DNA from: a bacterium
GTDB taxonomy: Bacteria; Sumerlaeota; Sumerlaeia; SLMS01; JAHLLQ01
Assembly: GCA_020444065.1 (NCBI GenBank)
Contig: JAHLLQ010000009.1
Location: 1-64,000, forward strand
Length of the DNA stretch: 64,000 nt
Direction of reading: 5' to 3'
In this document: piece by piece, positions 35,496 to 44,803 of the stretch
Position numbering within the stretch: the first letter of the stretch is position 1
Layout: every line of letters begins with the position of its first letter
The notes under the pieces: model-generated
Told to the model about the DNA's origin: nothing
Database searches by the model: none
What the model saw: the letters and a program-made list of their open reading frames with translations, nothing else
Program-made: the position numbers and the translations under genes

Positions 35496-36700
35496 TTGAC
35501 GCGCTCCCGGATGATTCTCTCGTAAACGCTCCACTGCGCGCTCAGAACGGGCTCCAGCCCATAAATATCCAGCGCGCGCCGCCGGCCCGAGGCCCCCATC
35601 TTTGTTGCCGTGTCGGGATGGCGAAGCAGGTACTTCACGGCGTCGGCCAGTTCATCGGCCTTGCCGACATCGACCAGGAAACCGGAGGCGCCGTCCTGGA
35701 TTTCCTCGCGGCAGCCGCGAATCCGCGTCGCCACAACCGGCAGGCCCATCATCATGGCCTCGATGATCGAGACGGGAAGGCCTTCGCGGTGCGAGGGCAA
35801 TGTAAAGACCGTCGAGGCTGCCAGGAGATCGGGCACGTCGCTGCGCAGGCCAACCATGTGGACGTGGCCCTGCAGTTCCGGCACCTCGGCCAGTTTTTGG
35901 AGCTTGCGCTTAATTCGGTCGCGTTCGCTGGACAGCGTATCGCCGATGATCAGGAAATGCGCGTCGGGAAATTCTTCGCGAATGATCGGTGCGGCCTGCA
36001 GGAATTCGAAGAAGCCCTTCTCTGCGGTCATGCGACCGATGATCGTGATGACCGGCGCTTCCTCCGGGATGCCCAATTCCTTGCGGCGTTCCGGGCCTTT
36101 CCATTTCACGAGGTTGCGGTCGTACTTCGCCACATCGACGCCGTTGCGGATTGTGTAGATATGCGAGGGGGCATCGATCTTCAGGCGCTCAGCGGCCAAG
36201 GCGTCCTCGCCACTGACGCAGAACAGGTAATCGTGAAACTTCGCGGCGAGCTTCTCCAGCAGGATGTGGAAGAAGCGTTTTCTCTTCGGCATCCGATCGT
36301 GGAAGTAGAATCCGTGGGCCGTGTAGATGATCGTGTTCACGCCTGCCAGGCGCGCCACCGGGCGCGCGATGTACGAGGCGATCGGCGTATGCACGTGCAC
36401 GATGTCGTACTTTTTCTTCTTTAGGAGGAAGAAGAGGCGGAAGGCGCTGAAGATGTGGCTGATGAGATTCCGGGAACGCGCGATCTTGAGCGGGATCATA
36501 TTGAGGCCCCAGGACTTCAGCTCGTCCCAATGGGGACCCGGGGTACAGGCGACATCGACCTCGCATTTGTGCTGATTCTGCAGGTCCAGAGCTAGGGGCG
36601 CAAGAAACTGCCGCACCGTGAAGTCCACGGCGCACAGTTGCAGAATCCTGGGCGCCCTGGTTTCGCGCGCCTTCTTCTTCGCCTGTTTCGCTTCAGCCAT
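35486..36700 (-). CDS. GT4-family glycosyltransferase
   Basis: A 404-residue retaining glycosyltransferase with two Rossmann domains (GT-B fold). The C-terminal donor-binding half carries HREGLPVSIIEAMMMGLPVV, the EX7E-type motif of GT4, near residues 290-310, and VITIIGRMTAEKGF marks the start of that half. The ATG at 36700 has AAGGA nine bases upstream and is preferred to a TTG nine bases earlier. It uses a nucleotide-sugar donor; the acceptor is unknown. A terminator and then rpsG lie upstream. Confidence 0.9.
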   Translation of the reverse strand: MAEAKQAKKKARETRAPRILQLCAVDFTVRQFLAPLALDLQNQHKCEVDVACTPGPHWDELKSWGLNMIPLKIARSRNLISHIFSAFRLFFLLKKKKYDIVHVHTPIASYIARPVARLAGVNTIIYTAHGFYFHDRMPKRKRFFHILLEKLAAKFHDYLFCVSGEDALAAERLKIDAPSHIYTIRNGVDVAKYDRNLVKWKGPERRKELGIPEEAPVITIIGRMTAEKGFFEFLQAAPIIREEFPDAHFLIIGDTLSSERDRIKRKLQKLAEVPELQGHVHMVGLRSDVPDLLAASTVFTLPSHREGLPVSIIEAMMMGLPVVATRIRGCREEIQDGASGFLVDVGKADELADAVKYLLRHPDTATKMGASGRRRALDIYGLEPVLSAQWSVYERIIRERVKCW

Positions 36701-36824
36701 CCCGAGCAATCCTTGCCGGACCCGTTGTCGACTCGATCAAATATGAAGAGCGGCGGCCAGCGGGTCAAGCGCGGGAAGCGTTGTCCGCCGGGACATTCTC
36801 CAAAGCCGCCGCGAGGCGGTCGTG

Positions 36825-36869
36825 TTAAACAAAACCCCGTCCGCTCCTGGAGAGGGAGAGCGGACGGGG
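36825..36869 (-). terminator. Intrinsic terminator of the rpsL-rpsG unit
   Basis: On the minus strand a perfect 12-bp stem (CCCCGTCCGCTC and GAGCGGACGGGG, 36858-36869 and 36835-36846) with an 11-base loop is followed by TTTTGTTT. It lies about 40 bases after the rpsG stop and separates ribosomal transcription from the glycosyltransferase gene. Confidence 0.93.
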
Positions 36870-36909
36870 GTTGGAATCGTACTCAGACTCGCCGTGGCGA
36901 GAAGACGTC

Positions 36910-37431
36910 TTACCAGCGGTAGTGGGCGAAGGCCTTGTTGGCTTCGGCCATGCGCAGGACGTCTTCCTTCTTCTTCACGGCGCCGCCGGTGTTGTTGAAG
37001 GCGTCCATGAGTTCGTTGGCGAGACGCTGAGCCATCGTCTTCTCGTTGCGGCCGCGGGCATTGGTGATGATCCAGCGGATCGCAAGGGCCTGGCGACGGT
37101 TCGGCTTCACCTCGACGGGCACCTGGTAGTTGGCACCGCCGACGCGCCGGCTCTTGACTTCGAGCACCGGCTTGACGTTTTCCATTGCCTGGTTGAAGAC
37201 CTCGAGGGGCTCCTGGCCTTCCATCTTTTCGGCGATCTTGTCCATCGCGCCGTAGAAGATGTGCTCGGAGGTCAGCTTCTTGCCGTCCCACATGAGGCAG
37301 TTGATGAACTTCGCGACGAGCAGGCTGTTATAGCGAACGTCGGGGAATAGGCCGCGACCCGGCTGGATTGTCCGGCGACCCATCTTGCGCTGGCTTCTGC
37401 TCCGTCCGTCTTTTTTCTTACGTTTTGCCAC
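36910..37431 (-). CDS. rpsG: 30S ribosomal protein S7
   Basis: Primary rRNA-binding protein that starts assembly of the 30S head. The core is typical: [36 protein letters not shown] and [17 protein letters not shown]. At 173 residues it is longer than the usual 156 because of a basic N-terminal extension of about 16 residues ([15 protein letters not shown]). The GTG start has AGAGGTG four bases upstream. An internal ATG at 37383 would give the standard length but has no ribosome site. It lies 40 bases after rpsL, and a terminator follows. Confidence 0.96.
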   Translation of the reverse strand: MAKRKKKDGRSRSQRKMGRRTIQPGRGLFPDVRYNSLLVAKFINCLMWDGKKLTSEHIFYGAMDKIAEKMEGQEPLEVFNQAMENVKPVLEVKSRRVGGANYQVPVEVKPNRRQALAIRWIITNARGRNEKTMAQRLANELMDAFNNTGGAVKKKEDVLRMAEANKAFAHYRW

Positions 37432-37471
37432 AGTGCACCTCTAAAGAAATCGTCAGAATCTGGTCGTGCTA

Positions 37472-37849
37472 TTACTTCGGCCGCTTGGTTCCGTACTTGG
37501 AACGGCTCTTCTTGCGGTTGGGAACGCCCTGCGTGTCGCCCTTCTTGGCGCCACGAACGATGTGATAGCGCACACCCGGGAGGTCCTTCACACGGCCGCC
37601 GCGGATCAGCACAATCGAGTGCTCCTGCAGGTTGTGGCCTTCGCCGGGGATGTAGGCGGTCACTTCGTAGCCATTCGTCAGACGCACACGGGCGATCTTA
37701 CGAAGGGCGGAGTTGGGCTTCTTGGGTGTCGCTGTCGAAACACGCGTACACACGCCACGACGTTGCGGACAGCCCTGCAGCGCAGGCACTTTGTTCTTCT
37801 TCTTCGAGACCTTGCGACCGCGTCGAATCAACTGATTAATCGTCGGCAT
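37472..37849 (-). CDS. rpsL: 30S ribosomal protein S12
   Basis: Decoding-centre protein of normal length (125 residues). TPKKPNSAL carries Lys43, and [12 protein letters not shown] carries Lys88 and the Asp that is methylthiolated in many bacteria; both lysines are the wild-type residues at the streptomycin-resistance positions. GAAGGTTT precedes the start. The pair rpsL-rpsG is conserved, but fusA and tuf, which normally follow, are replaced here by a terminator and a glycosyltransferase. Confidence 0.98.
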   Translation of the reverse strand: MPTINQLIRRGRKVSKKKNKVPALQGCPQRRGVCTRVSTATPKKPNSALRKIARVRLTNGYEVTAYIPGEGHNLQEHSIVLIRGGRVKDLPGVRYHIVRGAKKGDTQGVPNRKKSRSKYGTKRPK

Positions 37850-37970
37850 AAACCTTCTTCACTCTCCATAATCTTACCGTCGGCAGGGCGCACGGCTCCT
37901 CCGCAACGGGCCCGCTATAAAGGCCAGAGGGTGCCGCGCGGTCAAGCGCTAATTGCGGCACCCGCGATTT

Positions 37971-39755
37971 CTAGTCTCCCAGCACCGTCCACTGCCAGGG
38001 TCCCAGGGTTACCTTGTTGCCCGGAAGCAGCTCGTGCTCGAGCTCGACAGTCGTTTCTTCGCCCTTCAGGTTGGCAATCACAAGCACATTGCCGCTCGAA
38101 TGAGTTCGAGTAAAGGCCAGGGCCTTGTCCGCCGGCTCCGGGTTCAAAAGCTGGAAGTCGCCATATTTCAATGCTTCATGCTGCTCGCGCAGGGCCAGAA
38201 TGGAGGTCCAGAAGGCCCGCATTCCGTGCGGATCGCTGGTGAAGTCCACGACCTTGCGGTCAAAGAAGCCATCGTTGCGCAGATCTGTACAGCCCACCTC
38301 GGTGCCTGTGTAGAGCAGTGGCATGCCGGGTATGGTCACGCTCAGTACAGCCCCCAGCTTGGCCTGGTCCGGGCCGCCATAGACGTTCAGAGCGCGCTCG
38401 CGGTCGTGATTTTCCACGAAATTCATATGCACCGAGTACCGCGGATAGCCGTATTGCTGGGAAAGGATGGCGGAACGGAGCTGCTTGGCGGACAGCTCGC
38501 CATTGATGACATCGTGGCCAACATCCAGCAGCGGCCAATTGTATGTCAGGTCGAACGCCTTGACGTGCAGGTCGGCCGCTTCGCTTTCTGCCAGCATAAC
38601 GATTTCTCCCGGCTTAATCCGGTCGAGCCGGGCGCGGGCCATCTCCCAGAACGGCGTCGGCATCAGCGACGCCACGTCGCAGCGATAGCCATCGATGTCC
38701 AGGTCCCGCACCCAATACTCCATCATCTCGGCGCAGTACTCCCAGACTTCGTGGTTATCCCAGTCGAGATCGACGATATCGTACCAGTCGGGATTGCTGG
38801 CCGTCATCTTCCCTTCCTCGTTGCGGATGAACCAGTCGGGGTGCTCGCGGGTCAGGACGCTGTCTGGCGACGTGTGGTTCAGAACCAGGTCGATGATGAC
38901 CTTCATGCCGTGGGCGTGGGCCTCGTCGACCAGGCGCTGGAAGTCTTCCTTGGTGCCGAAGTCGGGGTTCACGGCATAGTAGTCGGAGATTGCGTAGGGG
39001 CTGCCGAGCGTGCCTTTGCGTTCCTGCTCGCCGATCGGGTGGATCGGGAGCAGCCACAGGATGTTGACGCCCATGGCTTCGAGCTCGGGGAGGCGCTCGC
39101 GCAGGCCCTCGAAGTCGCCGGATTCGGAGAAATTGCGAATGTAAACGGAATACATCACGAGGTCGCCCAGGTCGGCCAGCGTCGACCGCGCCGGGATCTC
39201 GCTCCATTCCGTCAGGTACAAATCCATCTCGTCGACGACGCTGACCACTTCGACGGGCTTCAGAATGCCGCCGGGTCCGCCTACGTCATTAACGCGCACC
39301 GCCAGGTTCAGCGTGGTCGGCTCGCCCTTCTTCAGGTACGGCCCCAGATCGAGCCAGAACGGTGTGTTCCACGAATGGTGCGAGGTCGCCAGTTCGCCAT
39401 CGATGTAAACCCAGGCCTCGTCGTCGACCTGGCCGAAGCGCAGCACCGTCTTGGCTTCAGCGTCTTCGGGGGCTTCGACCATGATCGTGCGGCGATACCA
39501 GCCGACGCCGTCGTACTCTTCATCCCATTCGGCGGGGACTGCCATGTCGTTCCACTCTGCGTCGTCGTGATCGGGCGCAAACCAGCCCTCATCCACGCCG
39601 ATATCTTCCGTGTCGTATTTGAACTTCCATTCGCCTTCGATCTTCGCCGACTGACCACGGACGGGAGAGAGAACCGACATCATCACCACCACCACAAACA
39701 AAGGAATCCAGGCCGCCCCAGGGCAGCCGAACCGACCGGACTTGGGAGTGCTCAT
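37971..39755 (-). CDS. Exported GH13 alpha-amylase-family enzyme
   Basis: A 594-residue exported glucan-active enzyme. GGAGG lies nine bases before the ATG, and a signal peptide spans residues 1-34 (PLFVVVVMMSVLSPVRGQS). A galactose-binding-like beta domain (about 35-185) precedes the GH13 barrel. Barrel motifs are complete: DLVLNHTS, DGYRCDVASL with the nucleophile Asp, AESEA with the acid/base Glu, and FVENHDRERA with the transition-state Asp. A short C-terminal beta domain ends in VTLGPWQWTVL. The substrate is an alpha-glucan or related oligosaccharide. It is upstream of rpsL on the same strand but probably separate. Confidence 0.93.
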   Translation of the reverse strand: MSTPKSGRFGCPGAAWIPLFVVVVMMSVLSPVRGQSAKIEGEWKFKYDTEDIGVDEGWFAPDHDDAEWNDMAVPAEWDEEYDGVGWYRRTIMVEAPEDAEAKTVLRFGQVDDEAWVYIDGELATSHHSWNTPFWLDLGPYLKKGEPTTLNLAVRVNDVGGPGGILKPVEVVSVVDEMDLYLTEWSEIPARSTLADLGDLVMYSVYIRNFSESGDFEGLRERLPELEAMGVNILWLLPIHPIGEQERKGTLGSPYAISDYYAVNPDFGTKEDFQRLVDEAHAHGMKVIIDLVLNHTSPDSVLTREHPDWFIRNEEGKMTASNPDWYDIVDLDWDNHEVWEYCAEMMEYWVRDLDIDGYRCDVASLMPTPFWEMARARLDRIKPGEIVMLAESEAADLHVKAFDLTYNWPLLDVGHDVINGELSAKQLRSAILSQQYGYPRYSVHMNFVENHDRERALNVYGGPDQAKLGAVLSVTIPGMPLLYTGTEVGCTDLRNDGFFDRKVVDFTSDPHGMRAFWTSILALREQHEALKYGDFQLLNPEPADKALAFTRTHSSGNVLVIANLKGEETTVELEHELLPGNKVTLGPWQWTVLGD

Positions 39756-39876
39756 CAAAAAAAACCTCCGGGTTTCTCGGGGGAAGAAGAGTCGTTGACT
39801 GATCCCCTACCTAAGTGCCGGCCCGGGGCGAGTCAATGCGATGCGTACGGGATGACGAATAAATGACGGAACGGTT

Positions 39877-40491
39877 TCATTCGGCCTCGAAATGCTCCTT
39901 GAGGCGCTTCGCGATTCGGGCGAGTTCTGCTTCAGACAAGACATCACCGGGCTTCGCGCCGAGATCCATGTCGAGCTTCTCCCCAAGGGCGGCGGCCAAC
40001 TCCGTACGGAGGGAAGGGCTTTCGGTTCGTTGAAAGACGATCCACAGAGAATCCGGCTTCTCCTCCACGAGCTCCCGAAAGGCTTGTCGATATTGATCTC
40101 GCTCCTGCTCGGTGTCGGCCTCTTCCCAGCCATCGTTAATCATTGTCGTGAGCTCTGTCAGGAGTTCGTCGACTTGTCCGTGAACGACTTCCATCTGCTG
40201 TCGCAGTTGTTCGAGTTGCCCCGAAGTCATGAGCACTCCGGATTCCTCAAGTCGCTTGACTGCTTCCTCAGTTTGTTTGTTGCTCGAACTCTGGAGCCAC
40301 AGGGGTACCAAGATCAGAAAAAGGGTCGGCAGAACCATCAGCAAGAACTTCCAGAATGGAGGGCGCTTTCCCTCATCTTCCGCTTTCTGCACCATCTGCA
40401 AGATGTTGCCGAGGTAGACCATTATGAAGATGATGGCGCCCAATGTGAACGCGATTGCGCCTATCATGAGCACGATGAACCAGAGATCCAT
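39877..40491 (-). CDS. Two-TM membrane protein with helical C-terminal domain
   Basis: A 204-residue protein with two membrane segments (about 5-27 and 49-66) and a long charged, mostly helical C-terminus. The ATG at 40491 lies two bases past the end of nadD with a G-rich ribosome site, so its translation is probably coupled to nadD. I do not recognise a family. Confidence 0.7.
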   Translation of the reverse strand: MDLWFIVLMIGAIAFTLGAIIFIMVYLGNILQMVQKAEDEGKRPPFWKFLLMVLPTLFLILVPLWLQSSSNKQTEEAVKRLEESGVLMTSGQLEQLRQQMEVVHGQVDELLTELTTMINDGWEEADTEQERDQYRQAFRELVEEKPDSLWIVFQRTESPSLRTELAAALGEKLDMDLGAKPGDVLSEAELARIAKRLKEHFEAE

Positions 40492-40492
40492 G

Positions 40493-41071
40493 TCAGCCGC
40501 TTGCCCCCCCATACAGTTTGTGTATCCGAATGTAATCCAGCACCGGCGCGGCGATCAGTTCTGCGGCGTCCTCGCGGCCGGCGGCGAGGCGTTCGCGCAC
40601 TTCGGTCGATGAGACCATCGGGAGGGCGCCCGGGCGCAGTCCGCGGGCCGGGTCGCCGGAGTCGGTGACGATGCGGGGGATCTCCAGCGGGGGAGCGAGC
40701 TCGACTACCGCCTCGCCTTCGCGCCACTTGGGCAAGTCGTCGATGATGTCCGTTCCGACAAGCAGGCGGCAGGAGTCGTCGGGGTGGCGGTCGCGCAGAA
40801 TCCGGATCGTATCCACCATGAAGGACTTGCCTTCGCGTTCGCCCTCGAGCGGATCGACGGTCGCCAGTCCATCCGCCAGCGGCTCGATGGCGATTCGGCA
40901 CATGGCCACGCGATGGGCGAAGGATGCGCCGGGTTCTTTCCCGAAAGCATGGCGCGCCGCCGGAATGACCAGCACGCGATCGACCTCGCCGGTTTGCAGA
41001 GCCCAGACGATAGCCATCGTGTGCGCCCGATGGGGCGGGTCGAACGTGCCGCCGAAGATTCCGATTCGCAT
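40493..41071 (-). CDS. nadD: Nicotinate-nucleotide adenylyltransferase
   Basis: Makes nicotinate adenine dinucleotide from NaMN and ATP in NAD synthesis. At 192 residues it is near the family norm. The nucleotidyltransferase motif GIFGGTFDPPHRAH (residues 4-17) holds the HxxH pair (His14, His17), and VSSTEVRERLAAG near residue 160 is the conserved SSTxIR motif. AAGGAG lies seven bases before the start. A two-TM gene is coupled downstream. Confidence 0.95.
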   Translation of the reverse strand: MRIGIFGGTFDPPHRAHTMAIVWALQTGEVDRVLVIPAARHAFGKEPGASFAHRVAMCRIAIEPLADGLATVDPLEGEREGKSFMVDTIRILRDRHPDDSCRLLVGTDIIDDLPKWREGEAVVELAPPLEIPRIVTDSGDPARGLRPGALPMVSSTEVRERLAAGREDAAELIAAPVLDYIRIHKLYGGASG

Positions 41072-41242
41072 GTCCAGGCTCCTTGGGGAAATGTTGCGAA
41101 CTGTTGTCGTTTGGATGCAACCGGAACAGGGCGTGTTCCGCGTGGAAGCGCCCGCAGCCCTTATCTCTTGCGTTGAGCGACGGTTCGATTCAGGCTCCAG
41201 CACAGTCGTATCGATCCGCCATCCGGGCAAAGAGGGGTGCCG

Positions 41243-42454
41243 ATGACATCGGACCGTGAGCCACTCCGTTGGCAATTTGAAGAGCTGATGATTCTGAAAG
41301 AGCAAGGCCAGGATCAGGAGGCTGCGGAGCTTTTTCAGAAGTTCCTGCAGCTCGGGCCGGAGCTCTTCGATCCCCTCGCCAGTTTCCTGATCAAGCAACC
41401 CAATCATCCGCGCATTGCCGTCCTGATCGAGCTCCTCGGAAAACTCGGCGATAACCGCGCTCAGCCGATCTTGATTCGCTTTCTGGATATCGAAGTGAAA
41501 GAGTTGCGTCTGAACGCCGCGATCGGCCTCGGGTGGATGCGAGCGCGCGCAGCGCTGGAGAAACTCGATGTCATCGAGGGGTTCGATCCCGACCAGGACG
41601 TTCGGCGCGAAGCGCAAATCGCCGTCGAGGAAATCCTGCGCGACTTCCCGACGTTGCGCGGCCAGTTGAAGCACCACAGCCGCGTGAGTTTGCCGCGCAA
41701 GGCGATTCATATCGACGATGAAACGGCGATCGCGCTGACGCGCACGCCGGAGGGCGAAGAGCGCCGCCGACTGGTGGGAATGCTGCCGCGGTTGTTGGCG
41801 ATGAGACACCGCGCCGTGCCGCTCGGAATTGGGCCGGGCGGAGTCGTATCAGTCGCGGTGCGGTCGGATTTACCGGAGGATCCCTCCGAGCTGTTGACGA
41901 AGTTGATCGGCCACGAGGTGGAACTGCACGGCTGGCCGCTGCCACGCATCTACGAGCGCATCCTGACGTTCTATGCGTGGGGCGACGACGACTGGGTGCA
42001 GTGCTCCGAGACGCTGACCGAAGCCTCGCGTCATGAAATTTGCCACGTCATTCTGGACAACATCGTTCCGGATGAGCCGCACCCGCCGCTGGAGGATTGC
42101 AGCGACTGCATCGAGGCGATCCAGTCGTTCCTTTCCATTGCCGCGCAGTGCAATTACAAGGCGGCCTACGTCGCGCAGGGCCCGGCGGACGACGAGTTCG
42201 AAGTCGTGATGCTGGATGCCGATGGAAATCGCACGGATCTCGGCGCACCGCCGGAGGAACTGCGCGAACGCTTCATGAAAGGCATTCGCATTCTGGCGAA
42301 TCTGAACATCCCCGGCGCTCACCATGGAAGTCGCGGTGCAATCCACTGCGTGAATCCGCGCGAAGACGAGCGCTTCGGCGTTGTCGTGACCGGCAAGCGC
42401 GAAGGCGCGCGCGAGATCCTGGCGTTCGAGTTCGTTCAGCCGGAGAATAACTGA
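41243..42454 (+). CDS. HEAT-repeat protein with MshEN and degenerate GspE-N2-like domains, no ATPase
   Basis: A 403-residue soluble protein. Residues about 10-135 form HEAT-like helical repeats (PILIRFLDIEVKELRLNAAIG). About 175-240 resembles an MshEN domain, the c-di-GMP-binding front of type II secretion and pilus ATPases (LPRLLAMRHRAVPLG, VVSVAVRSDLPEDPS, RIYERILTFY). About 270-385 looks like the N2 domain of those ATPases (an EAIQSFLSIAAQ helix, then RFMKGIRILANLNIP and GSRGAIH). The Walker A and B domain that should follow is missing. It may sense c-di-GMP or bind an assembly platform without hydrolysing ATP. The ATG at 41243 follows GAGGGG. Confidence 0.72.
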   Translation: MTSDREPLRWQFEELMILKEQGQDQEAAELFQKFLQLGPELFDPLASFLIKQPNHPRIAVLIELLGKLGDNRAQPILIRFLDIEVKELRLNAAIGLGWMRARAALEKLDVIEGFDPDQDVRREAQIAVEEILRDFPTLRGQLKHHSRVSLPRKAIHIDDETAIALTRTPEGEERRRLVGMLPRLLAMRHRAVPLGIGPGGVVSVAVRSDLPEDPSELLTKLIGHEVELHGWPLPRIYERILTFYAWGDDDWVQCSETLTEASRHEICHVILDNIVPDEPHPPLEDCSDCIEAIQSFLSIAAQCNYKAAYVAQGPADDEFEVVMLDADGNRTDLGAPPEELRERFMKGIRILANLNIPGAHHGSRGAIHCVNPREDERFGVVVTGKREGAREILAFEFVQPENN

Positions 42455-42511
42455 GAGAAAGCTGCGAATGGCGAACGGTCTGCTGCCGATTGCCAGGTCT
42501 TTCCATCGATC

Positions 42512-43675
42512 ATGCCCAAGAAACTTCGCCTGTTAGTCATTGCCCACTCCACCGAGAAATCCGGCGCGCCGAAGATTGCCACGCAGATGGCGGAGGGCTT
42601 TGCGGCGTTGGGCCATGACGTCGTGGCGTGCTATCCCGAGAGCGGCGGTTGCGAAGAGGAAGCGCGCGCGGCTGGTTTGAAGACGGCGATCGTGCCCAAT
42701 CCCGTGCGTCCGGTTGCCGACGCGTCCGGCGCCGAGCGCATTCGCCTGATGCTGACGCGGCTGCGCGCGATCTGGCTCTATCGGCGGCTCGTGCGCGAAG
42801 GTCGCTTCGATGCCGTGTGGATCGGCAGCTACATCGCCGTGCTGGCCGGCCTGGGGGCTTGGCTGGCGCGTGTTCCCGTCGTATACTGTGTGCAGGAAGA
42901 TCCCATCCCGACGTTCGTGAATCGTCAGCGCGTTCGCGTGATCCGCCGCACGGCGGCGGCGCTTGCGTTTGTTGCCCGGCGCAGCCAGCGCGTGTTCAAG
43001 CCGCGCCCCAAGCGGCAGCCTTGGATCATGTTGCCGAACTTCGCCGACTCGACGCGATACTCGCACGAAGGGCGTGATGAAGATTTGCGCGCGAAACTGG
43101 GTGCCGCGCCGGAAGATGTTGTCTTCACGACGCTCGCGTTCATTCACCATCGCAAAGGCATCGATGTGCTGCTGCGCGCGTTCCGCCAGGTCGTTGCCGA
43201 GCAGCCGCAAGCGCGCCTCTGGATCGCGGGCGATAACGTAGCAACAATGATGGATTATCGCCGCGAGCAGGAAGCCTACATCGCCGAACACAATCTGGGC
43301 GATCGCGTGACGTTCCTCGGCCACCGTGACGACGTGCCGGCGGTGCTGCACGCGAGCGATGTGTTTGTGCTGGCATCGCGCAACGAGGCACTGCCCGTGA
43401 CGATCATCGAATCGATGATGGCCGCGCGGCCCGTCGTGGCGACGGATGTGGGGTCGGTGAACGACATGATCGTGCCGGACGAGACGGGCGCCATTGTCCC
43501 GCCGGAGGACCCGGATGCCTTTGCCGTGGCGATGATGCCGTATGCGGCCGAAGCGGAACTTCGCGCTCAGCACGGCGCGGCGGGACGTGCCCGAGCGCTG
43601 GACCTTTACGACAGGCCACGCGTGGTCGAACGCGGAGTGAATCTGATTCGAAAAGTCCTCGCCGCGCGCAGCTGA
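42512..43675 (+). CDS. GT4-family glycosyltransferase
   Basis: A 387-residue GT-B-fold retaining glycosyltransferase. The N-terminal acceptor half begins LLVIAHSTEKSGAPK, with a Gly-rich loop. The donor half has VVFTTLAFIHHRKGIDVLL, ASRNEALPVTIIESMMAARP (the EX7E pair of GT4) and PEDPDAFAVAM. No clear ribosome site precedes the ATG. It is similar in plan to the one at 35486 but not a close copy. Donor and acceptor are unknown. Confidence 0.9.
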   Translation: MPKKLRLLVIAHSTEKSGAPKIATQMAEGFAALGHDVVACYPESGGCEEEARAAGLKTAIVPNPVRPVADASGAERIRLMLTRLRAIWLYRRLVREGRFDAVWIGSYIAVLAGLGAWLARVPVVYCVQEDPIPTFVNRQRVRVIRRTAAALAFVARRSQRVFKPRPKRQPWIMLPNFADSTRYSHEGRDEDLRAKLGAAPEDVVFTTLAFIHHRKGIDVLLRAFRQVVAEQPQARLWIAGDNVATMMDYRREQEAYIAEHNLGDRVTFLGHRDDVPAVLHASDVFVLASRNEALPVTIIESMMAARPVVATDVGSVNDMIVPDETGAIVPPEDPDAFAVAMMPYAAEAELRAQHGAAGRARALDLYDRPRVVERGVNLIRKVLAARS

Positions 43676-43678
43676 GTC

Positions 43679-44575
43679 CTATCTCCAGACCTTCCAGAGC
43701 TTGCGGAATCGATTGCCGATGGCCTTCGGCGATTCGGCGTAGAGGCGCTTCGCGAGCGGCCGCGCTTTGTCCTGCAACTCCTTGCGACGTTCGGCGATCA
43801 ATGCCTCGAACATGGCGAGGACATCCTCGTTCCCGAAGGACTCGCGTTCGTCCTTAAGCAGCTGCGCCAGCAAGGCAAGGTCGTGGTCGTCGCCGATGAG
43901 TTCGCCGAGCACCATCGCGCCATGGCGGCGCCGATCGACCATGTCGGGCCAGAGCCCGCGCAGTGTGCTGACCTGGTAGCGATGGTACTTCGCGCGCTTG
44001 CGCCAATCGTGAAAGTCTTCGAGCCGGCCAGTCTTGTAGGAACGCTTCAGCCCCGCGCGACCGCGTTCGTACGTCCGTTGCAGGCCGGCGCGAATCGTCG
44101 AGAATCCCGAGCTCTTGATCTTCCACTTATCAATGTCCGCGCGAGCCTGCTCCAGGTCCTTGAGCGTCTCTGCCAGCAGCGCCTCGAGCGCGCCCTCGTC
44201 GATGGCCAGTCGCTTGCGGCGGCGCGTGAGAGCGGCGCGAATCGAACCGAATGCCTTGCGATCGATGCGGTCCTGGAAGCGTGCCATCAGAGCATCGTAG
44301 GTGTTGATGGCCGTCTGGGCGTCGCGCATTCCGGAAAGGCGTTTGGACAGATCGCGGAAGCGCGCGTTTTCGCGATCGTGAAGCTTGCCGTTCTCCATTC
44401 GGACCAGGCGCAGCGCGGCGCGGATTTTCTTGCAGCGTTTCCGCACCTGGTGGACGGCGGTGTGGCGATCCAGCTCAGGATCGCGGATTTCCGCAATCGC
44501 GCGATCGACCTGTTCGCCGACCATGCGTTTCAACGCCTCACCCACATCCTCTTTTCGTTTGAAGCGGAACGGCAT
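43679..44575 (-). CDS. CHAD domain protein
   Basis: A 298-residue all-helical protein. The CHAD hallmark is a set of conserved histidines and basic residues on two four-helix halves: TAVHQVRKRCKKIRAALRL near residue 40 and DFHDWRKRAKYHRYQVSTL near 190. CHAD domains bind polyphosphate and are often fused to or near triphosphate tunnel enzymes; none is adjacent here. The ATG at 44575 follows GAGGAGC. Three bases separate its stop from the convergent glycosyltransferase. Confidence 0.93.
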   Translation of the reverse strand: MPFRFKRKEDVGEALKRMVGEQVDRAIAEIRDPELDRHTAVHQVRKRCKKIRAALRLVRMENGKLHDRENARFRDLSKRLSGMRDAQTAINTYDALMARFQDRIDRKAFGSIRAALTRRRKRLAIDEGALEALLAETLKDLEQARADIDKWKIKSSGFSTIRAGLQRTYERGRAGLKRSYKTGRLEDFHDWRKRAKYHRYQVSTLRGLWPDMVDRRRHGAMVLGELIGDDHDLALLAQLLKDERESFGNEDVLAMFEALIAERRKELQDKARPLAKRLYAESPKAIGNRFRKLWKVWR

Positions 44576-44803
44576 GCTTCGCTCCTCGGCTATCGGATAG
44601 ACGACAGTTCTTCTTTCCATCTGACGTACCTATGCCACACCCCGAGGCCGCGCCCCAAGAAGAACCGCTGCGGAATCGAAGGCCCTCCGACGATCTAACA
44701 CTTCCTTCGCAAGACGTTCGCTCGACGCTCGTCTTGGCTTGCCACGCAGCCGCCCGCCCGCCGACGCTGCGGTACTCTGCCCGTCAATCCGCTGGAGACG
44801 ACG

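Noticed and set aside
37953-39866. A 637-residue plus-strand frame opposite the GH13 gene
   Set aside because: The minus-strand protein has a full set of GH13 motifs and a ribosome site; the plus frame has neither.
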